64,000 nt of DNA from Acanthamoeba sp. SK_2022b (taxonomy: Eukaryota > Discosea > Longamoebia > Acanthamoebidae): NCBI GenBank assembly GCA_027943245.1, contig JANDJZ010001746.1:369264-433263 (forward strand), in the 5' to 3' direction. This document shows positions 53,455 to 62,587 of this stretch, one piece after another. A model generated the notes under the pieces. That model was not told where the DNA came from. It saw only the letters and a list, made by a program, of their open reading frames with translations, and did not search any database. The translations under genes were made by a program, and so were the position numbers. The first letter of the stretch is position 1, and every line of letters starts with the position of its first letter.

Positions 53455-54226
53455 ATAATTGTAAGACACCCTGTTCAAACCTCGTGAATCGGGCCAAGAA
53501 ACATCCCACAGGAAGGCTGCAGGCTACCCTTGTTCAGTTCTTCAGACGACCGTTAGCCGGCCCGAGAATCCTGAGTAGCGGCCAAGTGTTTATCGCACCT
53601 GGTAAGTGACAGAGAGACAAGACGGGAAATAGCAGAAGAATGTGCGCCAGAACGGCACTGCTGTTGGGAGCCAACAACCGGTAGACAACGGATCATTAAT
53701 CCAACCACCTCCACGCGCGCCGTTCGGAGTGAACGACCCAGCCTCTAAAATAGTGTAAGAACGTGACCGTTCGATGAAGCGGCGGCGCTCACGGCGAACG
53801 CCTGCGACGGATAATAGCGCAACGCCGGCGAATGCAAAGCGGAAGTTTATCGCACCTTCCCCACCGCCAATCGCCGTACTGTGCAGCAAATGAACCGCGC
53901 GCGCAGTTTATACCGGTAAGCAGGTGAAAAAGCAAAATGAAAATTCGCCGAAAACTGTTTCAAGCGATGAAAATGGCGCCAACCCGTTTGCACAAAAGAG
54001 CGAAAGCGCAAAAAATTACTGGCAATCTGGCTAAACCCTGACCTAAAATAGACGTCCAGATGTTAATCCATCTATACTGGTTAACTGATAAACTGCTTAA
54101 CGGCTTTGCCTGAGGGGCGTTGCAGGATGCATCTCGCGCCATCAGCGGAAGACCCTTCGCTTTGATGCCGGATCTCCAGCGCTGTGCAGTAATTTCTAAC
54201 CCGTCTTATGCAAGGTAAAGAACACA
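53455..54226. other. Divergent region yqgB-speA / metK
   Basis: This 772-base region holds the promoters of two divergent housekeeping genes. Near metK is a run of met boxes (54050-54073). The part 53460-53900 is the likely speA leader; it has a minus-strand frame of 99 codons (53590-53889) without recognised similarity or ribosome binding site, which I do not call as a gene. Confidence 0.5.
54050..54073. promoter_or_regulatory. MetJ boxes upstream of metK
   Basis: Three adjacent 8-base units resembling AGACGTCT are seen: AGACGTCC, AGATGTTA and ATCCATCT. Directly after them, TATACT at 54073-54078 is a good -10 element. In E. coli metK is repressed by MetJ with S-adenosylmethionine, so this is the expected operator. 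Confidence 0.7.
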
Positions 54227-55381
54227 ATGGCTAAACACCTCTTCACGTCCGAATCCGTCTCCGAAGGACATCCCGATAAAATCGCCGATCAGATCTCCGA
54301 TGCCGTCCTCGACGCCATCCTGGAACAGGATCCGAAAGCGCGCGTCGCCTGCGAAACCTACGTGAAAACCGGCATGGTGCTGGTCGGCGGTGAAATCACC
54401 ACCAGCGCCTGGGTCGATATCGAAGAGATCACCCGCAAAACCGTACGCGAAATCGGCTACGTTCATTCGGACATGGGCTTTGATGCCAACTCCTGCGCAG
54501 TATTGAGCGCCATCGGCAAACAATCCCCGGATATCAATCAGGGCGTTGACCGTACCGATCCTCTCGAGCAGGGCGCCGGCGATCAGGGCTTGATGTTTGG
54601 CTACGCCACCAACGAAACCGACGTGCTGATGCCGGCTCCGGTGACCTACGCGCACCGTCTGGTGCAGCGCCAGTCCGAAGTGCGCAAAAACGGCACCCTG
54701 CCGTGGCTGCGTCCGGACGCGAAGAGCCAGGTGACCTTCCAATACGACGACGGCAAAATCGTCGGTATCGACGCCGTGGTGCTGTCCACTCAGCATTCCG
54801 AAGACATCGCGCTGAAAGATCTGCAAGAAGCGGTGATGGAAGAGATCATCAAACCGGTCCTGCCGGCGGAATGGCTGACGGCGGGCACCAAATACCACAT
54901 CAACCCGACCGGCCGTTTCGTTATCGGCGGCCCGATGGGCGACTGCGGTCTGACCGGCCGTAAGATCATCGTCGACACCTACGGCGGCATGGCGCGCCAC
55001 GGCGGCGGCGCCTTCTCCGGTAAGGATCCGTCCAAGGTTGACCGTTCCGCGGCTTACGCGGCGCGCTACGTGGCGAAAAACATCGTCGCCGCCGGCCTGG
55101 CCGATCGCTGCGAGATCCAGGTGTCTTACGCTATCGGCGTAGCGGAACCGACCTCCATCATGGTGGAAACCTTCGGTACCGAGAAAGTGCCAACCGAACA
55201 GCTGACGCTGCTGGTGCGCGAATTCTTCGATCTGCGCCCATACGGCCTTATCCAGATGATGGATCTGCTGCAGCCGATTTACCGCGAAACCGCTGCCTAC
55301 GGCCACTTCGGCCGCGAGCACTTCCCGTGGGAAGCGACCGACAAAGCCGCGCTGCTGCGCGATGCCGCCGGCCTGAAATAA
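54227..55381 (+). CDS. metK: S-adenosylmethionine synthase
   Basis: This 384-residue enzyme makes S-adenosylmethionine from methionine and ATP and is essential in most bacteria. The signature motifs are [15 protein letters not shown] at the N-terminus, the loop [12 protein letters not shown] and the Gly-rich [22 protein letters not shown] segment near residue 260. Length equals E. coli MetK. It is a single gene under probable MetJ control with a strong terminator. Confidence 0.97.
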   Translation: MAKHLFTSESVSEGHPDKIADQISDAVLDAILEQDPKARVACETYVKTGMVLVGGEITTSAWVDIEEITRKTVREIGYVHSDMGFDANSCAVLSAIGKQSPDINQGVDRTDPLEQGAGDQGLMFGYATNETDVLMPAPVTYAHRLVQRQSEVRKNGTLPWLRPDAKSQVTFQYDDGKIVGIDAVVLSTQHSEDIALKDLQEAVMEEIIKPVLPAEWLTAGTKYHINPTGRFVIGGPMGDCGLTGRKIIVDTYGGMARHGGGAFSGKDPSKVDRSAAYAARYVAKNIVAAGLADRCEIQVSYAIGVAEPTSIMVETFGTEKVPTEQLTLLVREFFDLRPYGLIQMMDLLQPIYRETAAYGHFGREHFPWEATDKAALLRDAAGLK

Positions 55382-55400
55382 GCCCCGACATCAACATGAA

Positions 55401-55430
55401 AACGGCGAGCCTGGGCTCGCCGTTTTTTTT
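55401..55430 (+). terminator. Terminator of metK
   Basis: A 10-bp stem with a 4-base loop is followed by T8, 20 bases after the metK stop. Confidence 0.95.
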
Positions 55431-55473
55431 AAGCGGATGGGTGCTCCCGGATCAACGCAGCGACTTGCCGGCA

Positions 55474-55494
55474 AGCGGAGGCAAAGCCCCCGCT
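55474..55494 (-). terminator. Hairpin after hok copy B
   Basis: A 9-bp stem with one G-T pair and a 3-base loop ends exactly at the repeat border. It takes the same place as the hairpin after copy A but has a different sequence. It has no T run. Confidence 0.45.
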
Positions 55495-55505
55495 GCCGGG
55501 TTGCC

Positions 55506-55661
55506 TTACCGTTCGGATTCGTAAGCCAAAATGGCCGCAACCTCCGTAGTGCCCGATCGGATCCGCAGCTCACACAGCGTGCTGCGAGTTATCCATGCCA
55601 GTGATATTACCGTGGCACAAATAACCACCAATTTTAACAGGCTCCGTTTGTTCGGCATCAT
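55506..55661 (-). CDS. Hok-family type I toxin, copy B
   Basis: A 50- or 51-codon frame starting at ATG 55661 or 55658, identical to copy A except for two adjacent base changes that turn one Asn codon in the C-terminal part into Thr. Both copies keep intact frames, membrane segment and conserved C-terminal residues, so neither looks decayed. The start overlaps the leader stop as in copy A. Confidence 0.85.
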   Translation of the reverse strand: MMPNKRSLLKLVVICATVISLAWITRSTLCELRIRSGTTEVAAILAYESER

Positions 55662-55825
55662 GCCTTCTTCTCCTTGCCTCGCGGCGGGTAAGAGGCTAAC
55701 TTAACGTTGTCACGCGTTAGAGTAGGCCTCGGGTTGATGGATATCGACTCGGGGCTTTTCTCTTTATCTCTTTCGCACGGGCTCCAGAGACAAAGATCCA
55801 GAGCACCCGCCCGCAGTATATTCAT
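55658..55825 (-). CDS. mok-type leader frame, copy B
   Basis: A 55-codon leader frame from ATG 55825, the same length as copy A with several residue changes near codons 12-21. The frame stays open upstream to 55993, but that part does not match copy A and is not taken as coding. Confidence 0.75.
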   Translation of the reverse strand: MNILRAGALDLCLWSPCERDKEKSPESISINPRPTLTRDNVKLASYPPRGKEKKA

Positions 55826-55916
55826 CTCACCACCACGCCACGTGTTCCTTTTCGCACGCAATATCGTTTTTGCGCAACCGCTCGCAGTGCCTTGCAACAC
55901 CCTGAAAAGTAAAAAT

Positions 55917-55935
55917 CCGCCTTCATAGAAGGCGG
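55917..55935 (-). terminator. Terminator between IS200-type element and hok copy B
   Basis: A 7-bp stem with a 5-base loop is followed on the minus strand by ATTTTTA. It would keep transposase transcripts out of the toxin locus. Confidence 0.7.
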
Positions 55936-55989
55936 CTTTGACTACGCCCCAGAGGGGCGCTCTAAGTTCGGACTCATAGAGCCCTCTCT

Positions 55990-56427
55990 TCACACTTCAT
56001 GTAGCGATAGCTGTTTATCATCCGCTTCATGCTTTTCTTGATACTTGACGTATTTACGGATCATTTCTGCATTCACACCTACGGTGTCTACACAGTATCC
56101 CTTTGCCCAGAAGTGATTTCCCCATAGTTTATGCTTACGTAAGTAGGGAAATTTGCTGAAGAGCCTTATTGCTGTCCTACCCTTCAAGTGGCCCATCACT
56201 TCTGATACTGACAACTTCGGCGGTATCTTCACCAAAAGATGCACATGATCTAACTGAACGTTTAGTTCAATAATTTGGATCTTCAGTTGCTCACTGAGTA
56301 TCCATATCTGTCGGTACACTTCTTTCCCAACATTGCCTTTGAGAATTCTGAAACGGCACTTAGGCGTCCAGACTATATGATATTGACAATGCCACAGTAC
56401 GTGGGAAGCTCTTTGAAACCTGCTCAT
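55990..56427 (-). CDS. tnpA: IS200/IS605-family Y1 transposase TnpA
   Basis: A 145-residue HUH-type single-strand transposase. The metal-binding H-x-H is in QLDHVHLLVKIPPK, and the catalytic Tyr is in EMIRKYVKYQEKH. Length fits the family (about 150). ATG 56427 follows AAGGA at a good distance; the frame upstream covers the left-end hairpin and is not coding. Base content is far lower in GC than the flanks. The frame is intact, with no tnpB. Confidence 0.93.
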   Translation of the reverse strand: MSRFQRASHVLWHCQYHIVWTPKCRFRILKGNVGKEVYRQIWILSEQLKIQIIELNVQLDHVHLLVKIPPKLSVSEVMGHLKGRTAIRLFSKFPYLRKHKLWGNHFWAKGYCVDTVGVNAEMIRKYVKYQEKHEADDKQLSLHEV

Positions 56428-56514
56428 GTTTAATTTCCTTATCAGTTGTGGGGACAACAGATAGGGATTTTGGCATGAGCAGGTTTTTACAGGCAGAGCC
56501 AAAACCGAGTCGAT

Positions 56515-56537
56515 AACCACGTCCACAGGACGTGGTT
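56515..56537. repeat. Left-end hairpin of the IS200-type element
   Basis: AACCACGTCC pairs perfectly with GGACGTGGTT across a 3-base loop. In this family such hairpins are the transposase recognition site and can also stop transcription from outside. Confidence 0.75.
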
Positions 56538-56554
56538 TTAAGTTAGGAATAAAA

Positions 56555-56579
56555 AAAGGCTCAGCAACGCTGAGCCTTT
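56555..56579 (-). terminator. Terminator of the fhu genes
   Basis: An 11-bp stem with a 3-base loop is followed on the minus strand by T7, 30 bases after the fhuB stop. The IS200-type element lies directly beyond it. Confidence 0.92.
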
Positions 56580-56609
56580 GAGGGCAGAAAAAGCACGGCG
56601 AGACGCCGA

Positions 56610-58598
56610 TTACGACGTCTGCTTACGCAACAGATAAACGAAGTACGGCGCACCGATAAAGGTCGCCAATAATCCGGCGGGGATCTGGTACGGGAACAGC
56701 AGCATCCGCCCGCACCAGTCGGCAAACACCATCAGCAAACCGCCCAGCAGCGCGGCGATCACCATCTGCGGCAGCGCACGGCGGAAGCCCAGCATGCGCG
56801 CCATATGCGGTGCCATCAGCCCGACAAAGCTCAACGGCCCTACGGTCAGGGTCGCCATGGCGGTCAGCACGGCGGCCAATAAAAGAATGGTCAACCGCGC
56901 CGGCGTCAGCGCAATGCCCACCGAACGGGCGGTGGCGCCGCCGAGCGGCAGGATGGTCAACCAACGGCGGCACAGCGGCGCCAATACCATCAGGCCGGCG
57001 GCCACCAGCGCGGTACGCAGCGCCTGCGCCGGCTCCACCGAATAGGTCGAGCCGGAGAGCCAGGTCAGCAAGCCCCCCATACGCGGATCGCCGCTGGCCA
57101 ACAGCAGGAAGATGACGGTGGTAAAGGCGGTGCTGAGCGCGATACCGGCGAGCAGCATACGTTCCGTCGAGAAACCGCCGCGGCCTGCGGCGATCATGAT
57201 GATAAGCAGCGTCGCGGCCGCCCCCAGGCTGCCGGCGGGCAGCAGCCAAACGAAGGCGTCGCCCGGCACCATAAACAGCATCATCACGACACCAAAAGCG
57301 GCGCCGGAACTGATGCCCAGCACTTCCGGGCTGGCCATCGGGTTGCCGGTCAATTTCTGGATCAGCGTGCCAGCGACCGCCAGCATCATGCCCGCCGCCA
57401 GCGCCGACAGCACCCGCGGCCAGCGCCACGGCAGCAAGGAATCCAGTTCCGCGCCCAGGCTCCAGTGCCAGCCGCCGGCATTTTTGCCCAACATCAGCGC
57501 CAGCGTCAGGCCGATCAGCAGTACGAGGCCACCCACCAGGATCCAGGCAGGCAGATTCCCGCGTTCAGCAGGCACCTTGTCACCAAGGTTCATCGGCGGC
57601 GGCGTGGCGGCGCTGCGCAAACGCGGCAGCAGCCACAGCAGCAGCGGTGCGCCGAACAGCGCGGTGGCCGCGCCGGTCGGGATCTCACGCCACACCTGCG
57701 TCACCCCGAGCATCACCTGATCGGTCAACCACAGCAACAGCGCCCCCAGCAACGGCGCCAGCATCATGCGGTGCGCCAGGCGGCGCGCGCCCAACATCTT
57801 CGCCATCAGCGGTGCAAACAGGCCGATAAAGCCGATAACGCCCACCGCACTCACCAACATGGCGCTGAAGATAATGGCCAGCCCCAGAGTGCAGAAGCGC
57901 GCCATCGACAGCCCCAGCCCCAGGTTACGCGCCACGCCATCGTCCAGCCCCAGCAGCGTCAGCGGGCGCAGCAACAGCGCCGCCAGCGCGCCGGCCACCA
58001 ACAAACGCGGCAGAATGAACTGCACGGCGCTCCAGTCCTGTTGGTTCAACGCACCGGTTCCCCACAGGAACATGCCCTGCAGCTGATCGTAATGAAACAG
58101 CGCCAACAGGCTGTTGACCGCGCCGCAGTACAGCCCCAGTACCAGCCCAGCCAGAATCAGCGTGACCGGCGACATCCGCTTGCCCCAGGCGACGCCGAAC
58201 ACCAGCCCGCCCACCACAATCGCGCCCACCATAGCGGCCAGCTGGCGAGTGAATTCGCCCCCCGGCAGTACCCACAGCGTAGCGATGGTCAGGCCGAGCT
58301 GCGCGCCGGCGGCAACGCCGAGCGTCGACGGTTCCGCCAACGGATTTCGCAACACCTGCTGGAACAGCACGCCGACCAACCCCAGGCCGGCGCCGGCCAA
58401 CAGCGACACCGTCAACCGCGGCAGCAGGCTGTAATGGAACAGCATTTGCCGCACGTCGTCGATGTCCGGCGCGCTGAGCGCCCGCACCCATTGCGCCGGC
58501 GGCAGCTGCTGCGCCAGGTTGTATATCGTCAGGCCGCCTGCCGCCGCCAGCAATAGCAGGATCAGCGTCAGCGGTAATCTCCGGATGCCCGCATTCAT
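56610..58598 (-). CDS. fhuB: Ferric hydroxamate ABC permease
   Basis: A 662-residue inner-membrane permease made of two fused FecCD-type halves, each with about ten helices. Together with FhuC it imports iron(III)-hydroxamates into the cytoplasm. Both halves have the conserved NPLAxPxxLG segment (NPLAEPSTLGVAAGAQ and NPMASPEVLGISSGAA) and the ATPase-contact region. Length fits E. coli FhuB (660). ATG 58598 overlaps the fhuD stop (ATGA). Confidence 0.94.
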   Translation of the reverse strand: MNAGIRRLPLTLILLLLAAAGGLTIYNLAQQLPPAQWVRALSAPDIDDVRQMLFHYSLLPRLTVSLLAGAGLGLVGVLFQQVLRNPLAEPSTLGVAAGAQLGLTIATLWVLPGGEFTRQLAAMVGAIVVGGLVFGVAWGKRMSPVTLILAGLVLGLYCGAVNSLLALFHYDQLQGMFLWGTGALNQQDWSAVQFILPRLLVAGALAALLLRPLTLLGLDDGVARNLGLGLSMARFCTLGLAIIFSAMLVSAVGVIGFIGLFAPLMAKMLGARRLAHRMMLAPLLGALLLWLTDQVMLGVTQVWREIPTGAATALFGAPLLLWLLPRLRSAATPPPMNLGDKVPAERGNLPAWILVGGLVLLIGLTLALMLGKNAGGWHWSLGAELDSLLPWRWPRVLSALAAGMMLAVAGTLIQKLTGNPMASPEVLGISSGAAFGVVMMLFMVPGDAFVWLLPAGSLGAAATLLIIMIAAGRGGFSTERMLLAGIALSTAFTTVIFLLLASGDPRMGGLLTWLSGSTYSVEPAQALRTALVAAGLMVLAPLCRRWLTILPLGGATARSVGIALTPARLTILLLAAVLTAMATLTVGPLSFVGLMAPHMARMLGFRRALPQMVIAALLGGLLMVFADWCGRMLLFPYQIPAGLLATFIGAPYFVYLLRKQTS

Positions 58599-59503
58599 GC
58601 CGCACTCTCCTGGGCCTGCGCCAACAGGCGGCAAAACCGCATCGTCGACAGCGTGGCGCCGTAGAACCACACCGCCGGCACCTGCCGCAGCTGGTTTTGC
58701 CGCACAAAGGGCAACGACTGCCACAGCGGCGTCGCGCTGACCTTGTCCATCATCGCCTGATTGCCGTGATCGAGATAGATGACCCGGGCATTACGCACCG
58801 TAGCCAACCGTTCAATCCCCACCACCGCAGTGCCCCAAAAGTCGGTTTGCTCCTGCCAGGCATTGCGGATGCCCAGTTGGTCCATCGCTTCCTGGAACAG
58901 GCTTTTCTGGCCGATGATCAACGCATGGCGCGTGTCGATCAGCGAAAACAACAGCAGCGGTTGCCGGGTATAGCTTTGCAGGCGCTGACGCGCGTCCTGC
59001 ATAAAGCCGTCGAACTGCGCCAGGTGGTTTACCGCCCGGCTTTCTATGCCCAACCGCTGGCCCAGCGCCAGCAGCGACTGGCGGGCGACGGTCAGCGGTT
59101 TGCCGCTGCCGTCGTTGAAGCCGAAGCTCATGGTTGGCGCGATGGGTTGGATTTTTCGCGGCGTCGGGCCATAGCCTTGCGACAGCAACACCAGCGAAGG
59201 CTGGAGCTGCTGCAGCAGTTCGAGGTTAGGTTCGGTGCGCTGACCGACGTCGACCACCGTCGCCGGCAGCTTCGGCTCCGCCACCCACAGGTTGTAGTTA
59301 TGCACATCGGCCACCGCCAGCGGCGTCACGCCCAATGCCAACAGCAGTTCGATCGGCAGCCATTCCAGCGCCGCAACGCGCGCGATATCCGGCGGCGCAT
59401 CCGCCGCCCGGCCGGGCAACGAGCCCAACAGCGGTGACAGCGCCAGCGCCATCAACAAACGGCGGCGCAGCGGGTCGTGAGAAGAAGTGAATGCAGAAGA
59501 CAT
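58595..59503 (-). CDS. fhuD: Ferric hydroxamate periplasmic binding protein
   Basis: A 302-residue siderophore-binding protein. The N-terminus has a run of three Arg and a hydrophobic core (DPLRRRLLMALALSPLLG), and the Ala-Asp-Ala cleavage region follows; the Arg run suggests Tat export, as for E. coli FhuD. The mature protein has the FhuD pattern RVAALEWLPIELLLALGVTPLAVAD and LRQVPAVWFYGAT near the end. It binds ferrichrome-type iron complexes and hands them to FhuB. It overlaps fhuC. Confidence 0.93.
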   Translation of the reverse strand: MSSAFTSSHDPLRRRLLMALALSPLLGSLPGRAADAPPDIARVAALEWLPIELLLALGVTPLAVADVHNYNLWVAEPKLPATVVDVGQRTEPNLELLQQLQPSLVLLSQGYGPTPRKIQPIAPTMSFGFNDGSGKPLTVARQSLLALGQRLGIESRAVNHLAQFDGFMQDARQRLQSYTRQPLLLFSLIDTRHALIIGQKSLFQEAMDQLGIRNAWQEQTDFWGTAVVGIERLATVRNARVIYLDHGNQAMMDKVSATPLWQSLPFVRQNQLRQVPAVWFYGATLSTMRFCRLLAQAQESAA

Positions 59504-60300
59504 CAGTAGACAAAACTCACCGGCGCGCCGCCGCTCGGGTGCGGCAACGTGCCCATAGGAATACCGTAAATTTGCTCCAGCACCGGCCCCTGCATCAGTT
59601 CCAGCGGGCCGCCCTGAGCGATCATTTCACCGCCGCGCAGCGCCACCAGATGATCGCAGTAGCGCGCCGCCATGTTGATGTCGTGCAGCACGGCGATCAC
59701 CGTGAGATCGCGTTCGCGGCTCAAGCGCTGGATCAGCGCCAGCACCTCGACCTGGTGCGCGATGTCCAGCGCCGACGTCGGTTCGTCAAGCAGCAGGCAG
59801 CGGCTGTCCTGCGCCACCATCATCGCCAGCCAGGCGCGTTGGCGCTCGCCGCCGGACAGGCTGTCCACCAGGCGGTTGGCGAACGGCTTGAGCCCCACCA
59901 GTGAAATGGCCTCTTCGACCAATTGGCGATCGTTGGCGCCAAAACGCCCCAGCGCGCCGTGCCACGGATAGCGGCCGACGGCCACCAGCTCGCGCACCGT
60001 CATGCCTTCCGCCGCCGGCAACTGCTGCGGCAGGTAGGCCACCTGGCGGGCGAAGGATTTGCTGTCCCACTGCGCCAACGGCTGCCGATTGAGCAGTACC
60101 TGGCCACCGATGGGGGCTTGATGCCGCCCGAGCAGTTTCAACAGAGTGGATTTACCGGAACCGTTATGGCCGATCAGGCCGCAGACTTTGCCCTGGGGAA
60201 AACTGAGCGACAGCGGTTGCAACAGCACCCGGCCGGGGACGGCGAAGCTGGCGTTATCCAGCGCGAAGGTCGCACCGGGATTAAGAAGTTTGTCCTGCAT
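59503..60300 (-). CDS. fhuC: Ferric hydroxamate ABC ATPase
   Basis: A 265-residue ATPase with Walker A GHNGSGKST, Q-loop YLPQQ, signature LSGGERQRAWLA and Walker B LLLDEPTSALD. It powers FhuB. Order and overlaps (fhuA-fhuC-fhuD-fhuB) are as in other enterobacteria; 47 bases separate it from fhuA. Confidence 0.95.
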   Translation of the reverse strand: MQDKLLNPGATFALDNASFAVPGRVLLQPLSLSFPQGKVCGLIGHNGSGKSTLLKLLGRHQAPIGGQVLLNRQPLAQWDSKSFARQVAYLPQQLPAAEGMTVRELVAVGRYPWHGALGRFGANDRQLVEEAISLVGLKPFANRLVDSLSGGERQRAWLAMMVAQDSRCLLLDEPTSALDIAHQVEVLALIQRLSRERDLTVIAVLHDINMAARYCDHLVALRGGEMIAQGGPLELMQGPVLEQIYGIPMGTLPHPSGGAPVSFVY

Positions 60301-60347
60301 AGATCCTGCTTTGTCCGGGGCGACGCGGCGCCGCCCCGGCTATCCGG

Positions 60348-62546
60348 TTAGAAACGGAAGGTTGCGGTGGCGACCACCTGGCGTTCTGCGCCCCAGTAGC
60401 AGGCGTAGTCGCGGTAGCAGCTCGACACGTAGGTCTTGTCGAACAGGTTGTTGATGTTGACGCCCACGGACGAGCCCGGCAGGCCAAAGCGCGCCAGATC
60501 GTATTTAATGGTAGCGTCCACCAGCGTGTAGTCCGGCACCTTGAAGGCGGAATTATCGCTGTTGAAGCTCGAGCTGGAGCCGACGTAACGCACGCCGGAA
60601 CCCAGCGTCAGGCCGCTCACCGCCGTTTCGTGGAAGGTGTAATCCGCCCACAGCGAAGCCATGTGTTTCGGCACCTCGACGGTCGGTTTGCCCTGATAGG
60701 TGTTGTCCTTGGTGTACTTCGCATCGGTATAGGTATAGGAGGCGATCAGGTTGACGTTGGCATTCAACGCCGCCTTGGCTTCCAGCTCCACGCCGCGTGA
60801 ACGGATTTCGCCGCTCTGCACGCTGAACTGCGCATTGCTCGGGTCCGGCGTCAGGTTGTTGTTCTTGGTCAGCTGATACAGGGCGCCGGTCAGCACGATT
60901 GGGCGATCCTTCGGCACGTATTTCACGCCGGCTTCATACTGCTTGCCGATCGACGGCTTGAAGGTGCTACCCCCTTGCGTCGTGCCCAGATTCGGTTCAA
61001 ACGATTCGCTGTAGCTGAAATACGGCGTCACGCCGTTGTCGAACAAGTAGTTGAGGCCGCCGCGCCAGGTGAACTGGCGATCGGTCTGCTGGCTCGTCGA
61101 ACTCGCATCGCGGTTATAAGCGGAAGTCTTCGCCCAGTCATAGCGCCCGCCCAGCGTCAACAGCCACTGGTTCCACTCCCCTTGCTCCTGCACATACAGG
61201 CCGGTTTGTTCCTGACGGTTCAGGTAATGGTAGGGGAAGTTGATATTGACCGCGTCATTCCCGTATTGCGGATTGGTCATGCTCAGACCGTCCGCAGAGC
61301 CAAATGCGGCATTGATATCGTTACGCATGCGCATGTAGTCCACGCCGAACAACAGCGTGTGGTCGATATCGCCGGTTTTCACCTTCGCCTGCGCCTGGGT
61401 ATCCACAGAGAAATTGTTCAGGTGTTCTTTCGACTGGACATAGGCGCGATTAATCGTCGTCGGCGTCGCCGCAGAAACGCCGCTGCCATAGATGCTCTTC
61501 ATGTCGGTTTCCAGCTGCATATAGCGCAGATTCTGGCGCACCGCCCAGGTATCGCTGAAGGCATGTTCGAAGCTGTAGCCGATCATCCGCTGTTTGCGGG
61601 AGGTGTAGTTGCTGGCTTCGCCTTCGTTGAAATCGGTCGGCAGCTTACCGCCGTTCGGCAGCGGAATCAGCGTGCCCTGCTTCGGCAGCCAGCCGTAATA
61701 ACCGGTATAGGGATCGTTTTGAATGTTGGCCAACAGCGTGAAGTTGGTTTTGTCATCCGGACGCCAGCTAAAGGACGGCGCGATCGCATAGCGCTTCTCT
61801 TTGCTCATGTTCTGCTGCGAATCGCTGTCTTTCGCCAGGCCGGTCAGGCGGTAAGAATAGATACCCTGATCGTCCAGCGCGTCGCTGAAATCGAAACCGG
61901 TCTGGAACAGGTTATCGGTGCCCATTTTGAACTGGATTTCGCGCAGCGGCTCGGTGGTTGGCCGCTTGCTGACCATCGAGACCAAACCACCCGGGTTGCT
62001 TTTGCCGTACAGCACCGAGACCGGGCCGCGCAGCAGCTCGGCGCGCTCGAGGAAATAAGGATCGATGGACGCTTCGCTGTAGTTGTCGCCCAGCAACCGC
62101 AACCCATCCAGATACTGGGTGGTGTTGGTGGCCGGGAAGCCGCGGATCGCCACCGCATCATAGGTCGTGGAGCTGCCGCGGCTGGCAAATACGCCCGGCG
62201 CATAGGCCAGCGCGCCCTTCACCGTATCCGGCTGACGCATATCCATCTCTTCACGCGTCACCACGGAAACAGACTGCGGGTTCTTCTCGATCGGCGTATC
62301 GGTTTTGGTGCCGGTGGCGCTGCGTTTGGCGACATAGGTGCCGACCGGCCCCCAGGCGCTTTCCTGCTGGGCGGTATTGCTACCGCCCACAACGGTAATC
62401 GTGTCTTCCTTGGCGGCCGGCTTGGCGTCGGCGGAAAAAGCCGGCATCGCCAGCGTGCCCAACGCCGCAGCGACGGTGATCGCTAACGCGCTGACGGGGG
62501 TGCGGCCCTGCTTGGCCGCGGATGATGAAAGACGCTTGGTCGGCAT
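60348..62546 (-). CDS. fhuA: Ferrichrome TonB-dependent outer-membrane receptor
   Basis: A 732-residue receptor. A signal peptide of about 38 residues ends near PAFSADA, then the TonB box DTITVVGG, the plug domain (residues about 70-200, with PQSVSVVTREEMD and VAIRGFPATNTTQYLDG) and the beta barrel ending in Phe (TATFRF). A C-terminal Cys pair lies in SSCYRDYACYW. It brings ferrichrome across the outer membrane with TonB energy. The plug motifs are typical of hydroxamate receptors. A Fur-like box lies upstream. Confidence 0.92.
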   Translation of the reverse strand: MPTKRLSSSAAKQGRTPVSALAITVAAALGTLAMPAFSADAKPAAKEDTITVVGGSNTAQQESAWGPVGTYVAKRSATGTKTDTPIEKNPQSVSVVTREEMDMRQPDTVKGALAYAPGVFASRGSSTTYDAVAIRGFPATNTTQYLDGLRLLGDNYSEASIDPYFLERAELLRGPVSVLYGKSNPGGLVSMVSKRPTTEPLREIQFKMGTDNLFQTGFDFSDALDDQGIYSYRLTGLAKDSDSQQNMSKEKRYAIAPSFSWRPDDKTNFTLLANIQNDPYTGYYGWLPKQGTLIPLPNGGKLPTDFNEGEASNYTSRKQRMIGYSFEHAFSDTWAVRQNLRYMQLETDMKSIYGSGVSAATPTTINRAYVQSKEHLNNFSVDTQAQAKVKTGDIDHTLLFGVDYMRMRNDINAAFGSADGLSMTNPQYGNDAVNINFPYHYLNRQEQTGLYVQEQGEWNQWLLTLGGRYDWAKTSAYNRDASSTSQQTDRQFTWRGGLNYLFDNGVTPYFSYSESFEPNLGTTQGGSTFKPSIGKQYEAGVKYVPKDRPIVLTGALYQLTKNNNLTPDPSNAQFSVQSGEIRSRGVELEAKAALNANVNLIASYTYTDAKYTKDNTYQGKPTVEVPKHMASLWADYTFHETAVSGLTLGSGVRYVGSSSSFNSDNSAFKVPDYTLVDATIKYDLARFGLPGSSVGVNINNLFDKTYVSSCYRDYACYWGAERQVVATATFRF

Positions 62547-62587
62547 AGTTGATTTCTCTGATGAATAATTAAATGACGAATGTAAAC

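Larger units (their letters stand above)
55495..55825. repeat. 331-bp direct repeat, copy B (hok-type locus)
   Basis: The second copy of the segment at 49727-50057, same orientation and a constant offset of 5768 bases. speB, yqgB-speA and metK lie between the two copies. Confidence 0.93.
55941..56541 (-). mobile_element. IS200-type insertion sequence (ends approximate)
   Basis: A single Y1 transposase gene is framed by subterminal hairpins without inverted repeats, as in the IS200/IS605 family: cgcccc-aga-ggggcg at 55945-55959 and a 10-bp hairpin at 56515-56537. TAAGTT occurs just outside or at both hairpins. Exact cut sites are not determined; these elements make no target duplication. Confidence 0.8.

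Noticed and set aside
53590..53889. Minus-strand frame of 99 codons upstream of yqgB-speA
   Set aside because: No ribosome binding site, no recognised domain, and unusual composition (many Arg, Trp and Cys). I treat the region as leader sequence; comparison with other genomes could change this.
53960..54142. Minus-strand frame of 60 codons covering the met boxes
   Set aside because: It crosses the metK promoter and operator region and shows no coding signs.
55658..55993. Single 111-codon minus-strand frame upstream of hok copy B
   Set aside because: Only its last 55 codons match copy A. The upstream half is chance openness; the leader starts at 55825.
56428..56526. 33-codon N-terminal extension of the IS200-type transposase
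   Set aside because: It covers the left-end hairpin and lies before a good ribosome binding site and ATG at 56427. Family members start at the later ATG.
60975..62486. Plus-strand open frame of 503 codons over fhuA
   Set aside because: Antisense shadow of fhuA with low-complexity, Arg- and Ala-rich sequence; no ribosome binding site.
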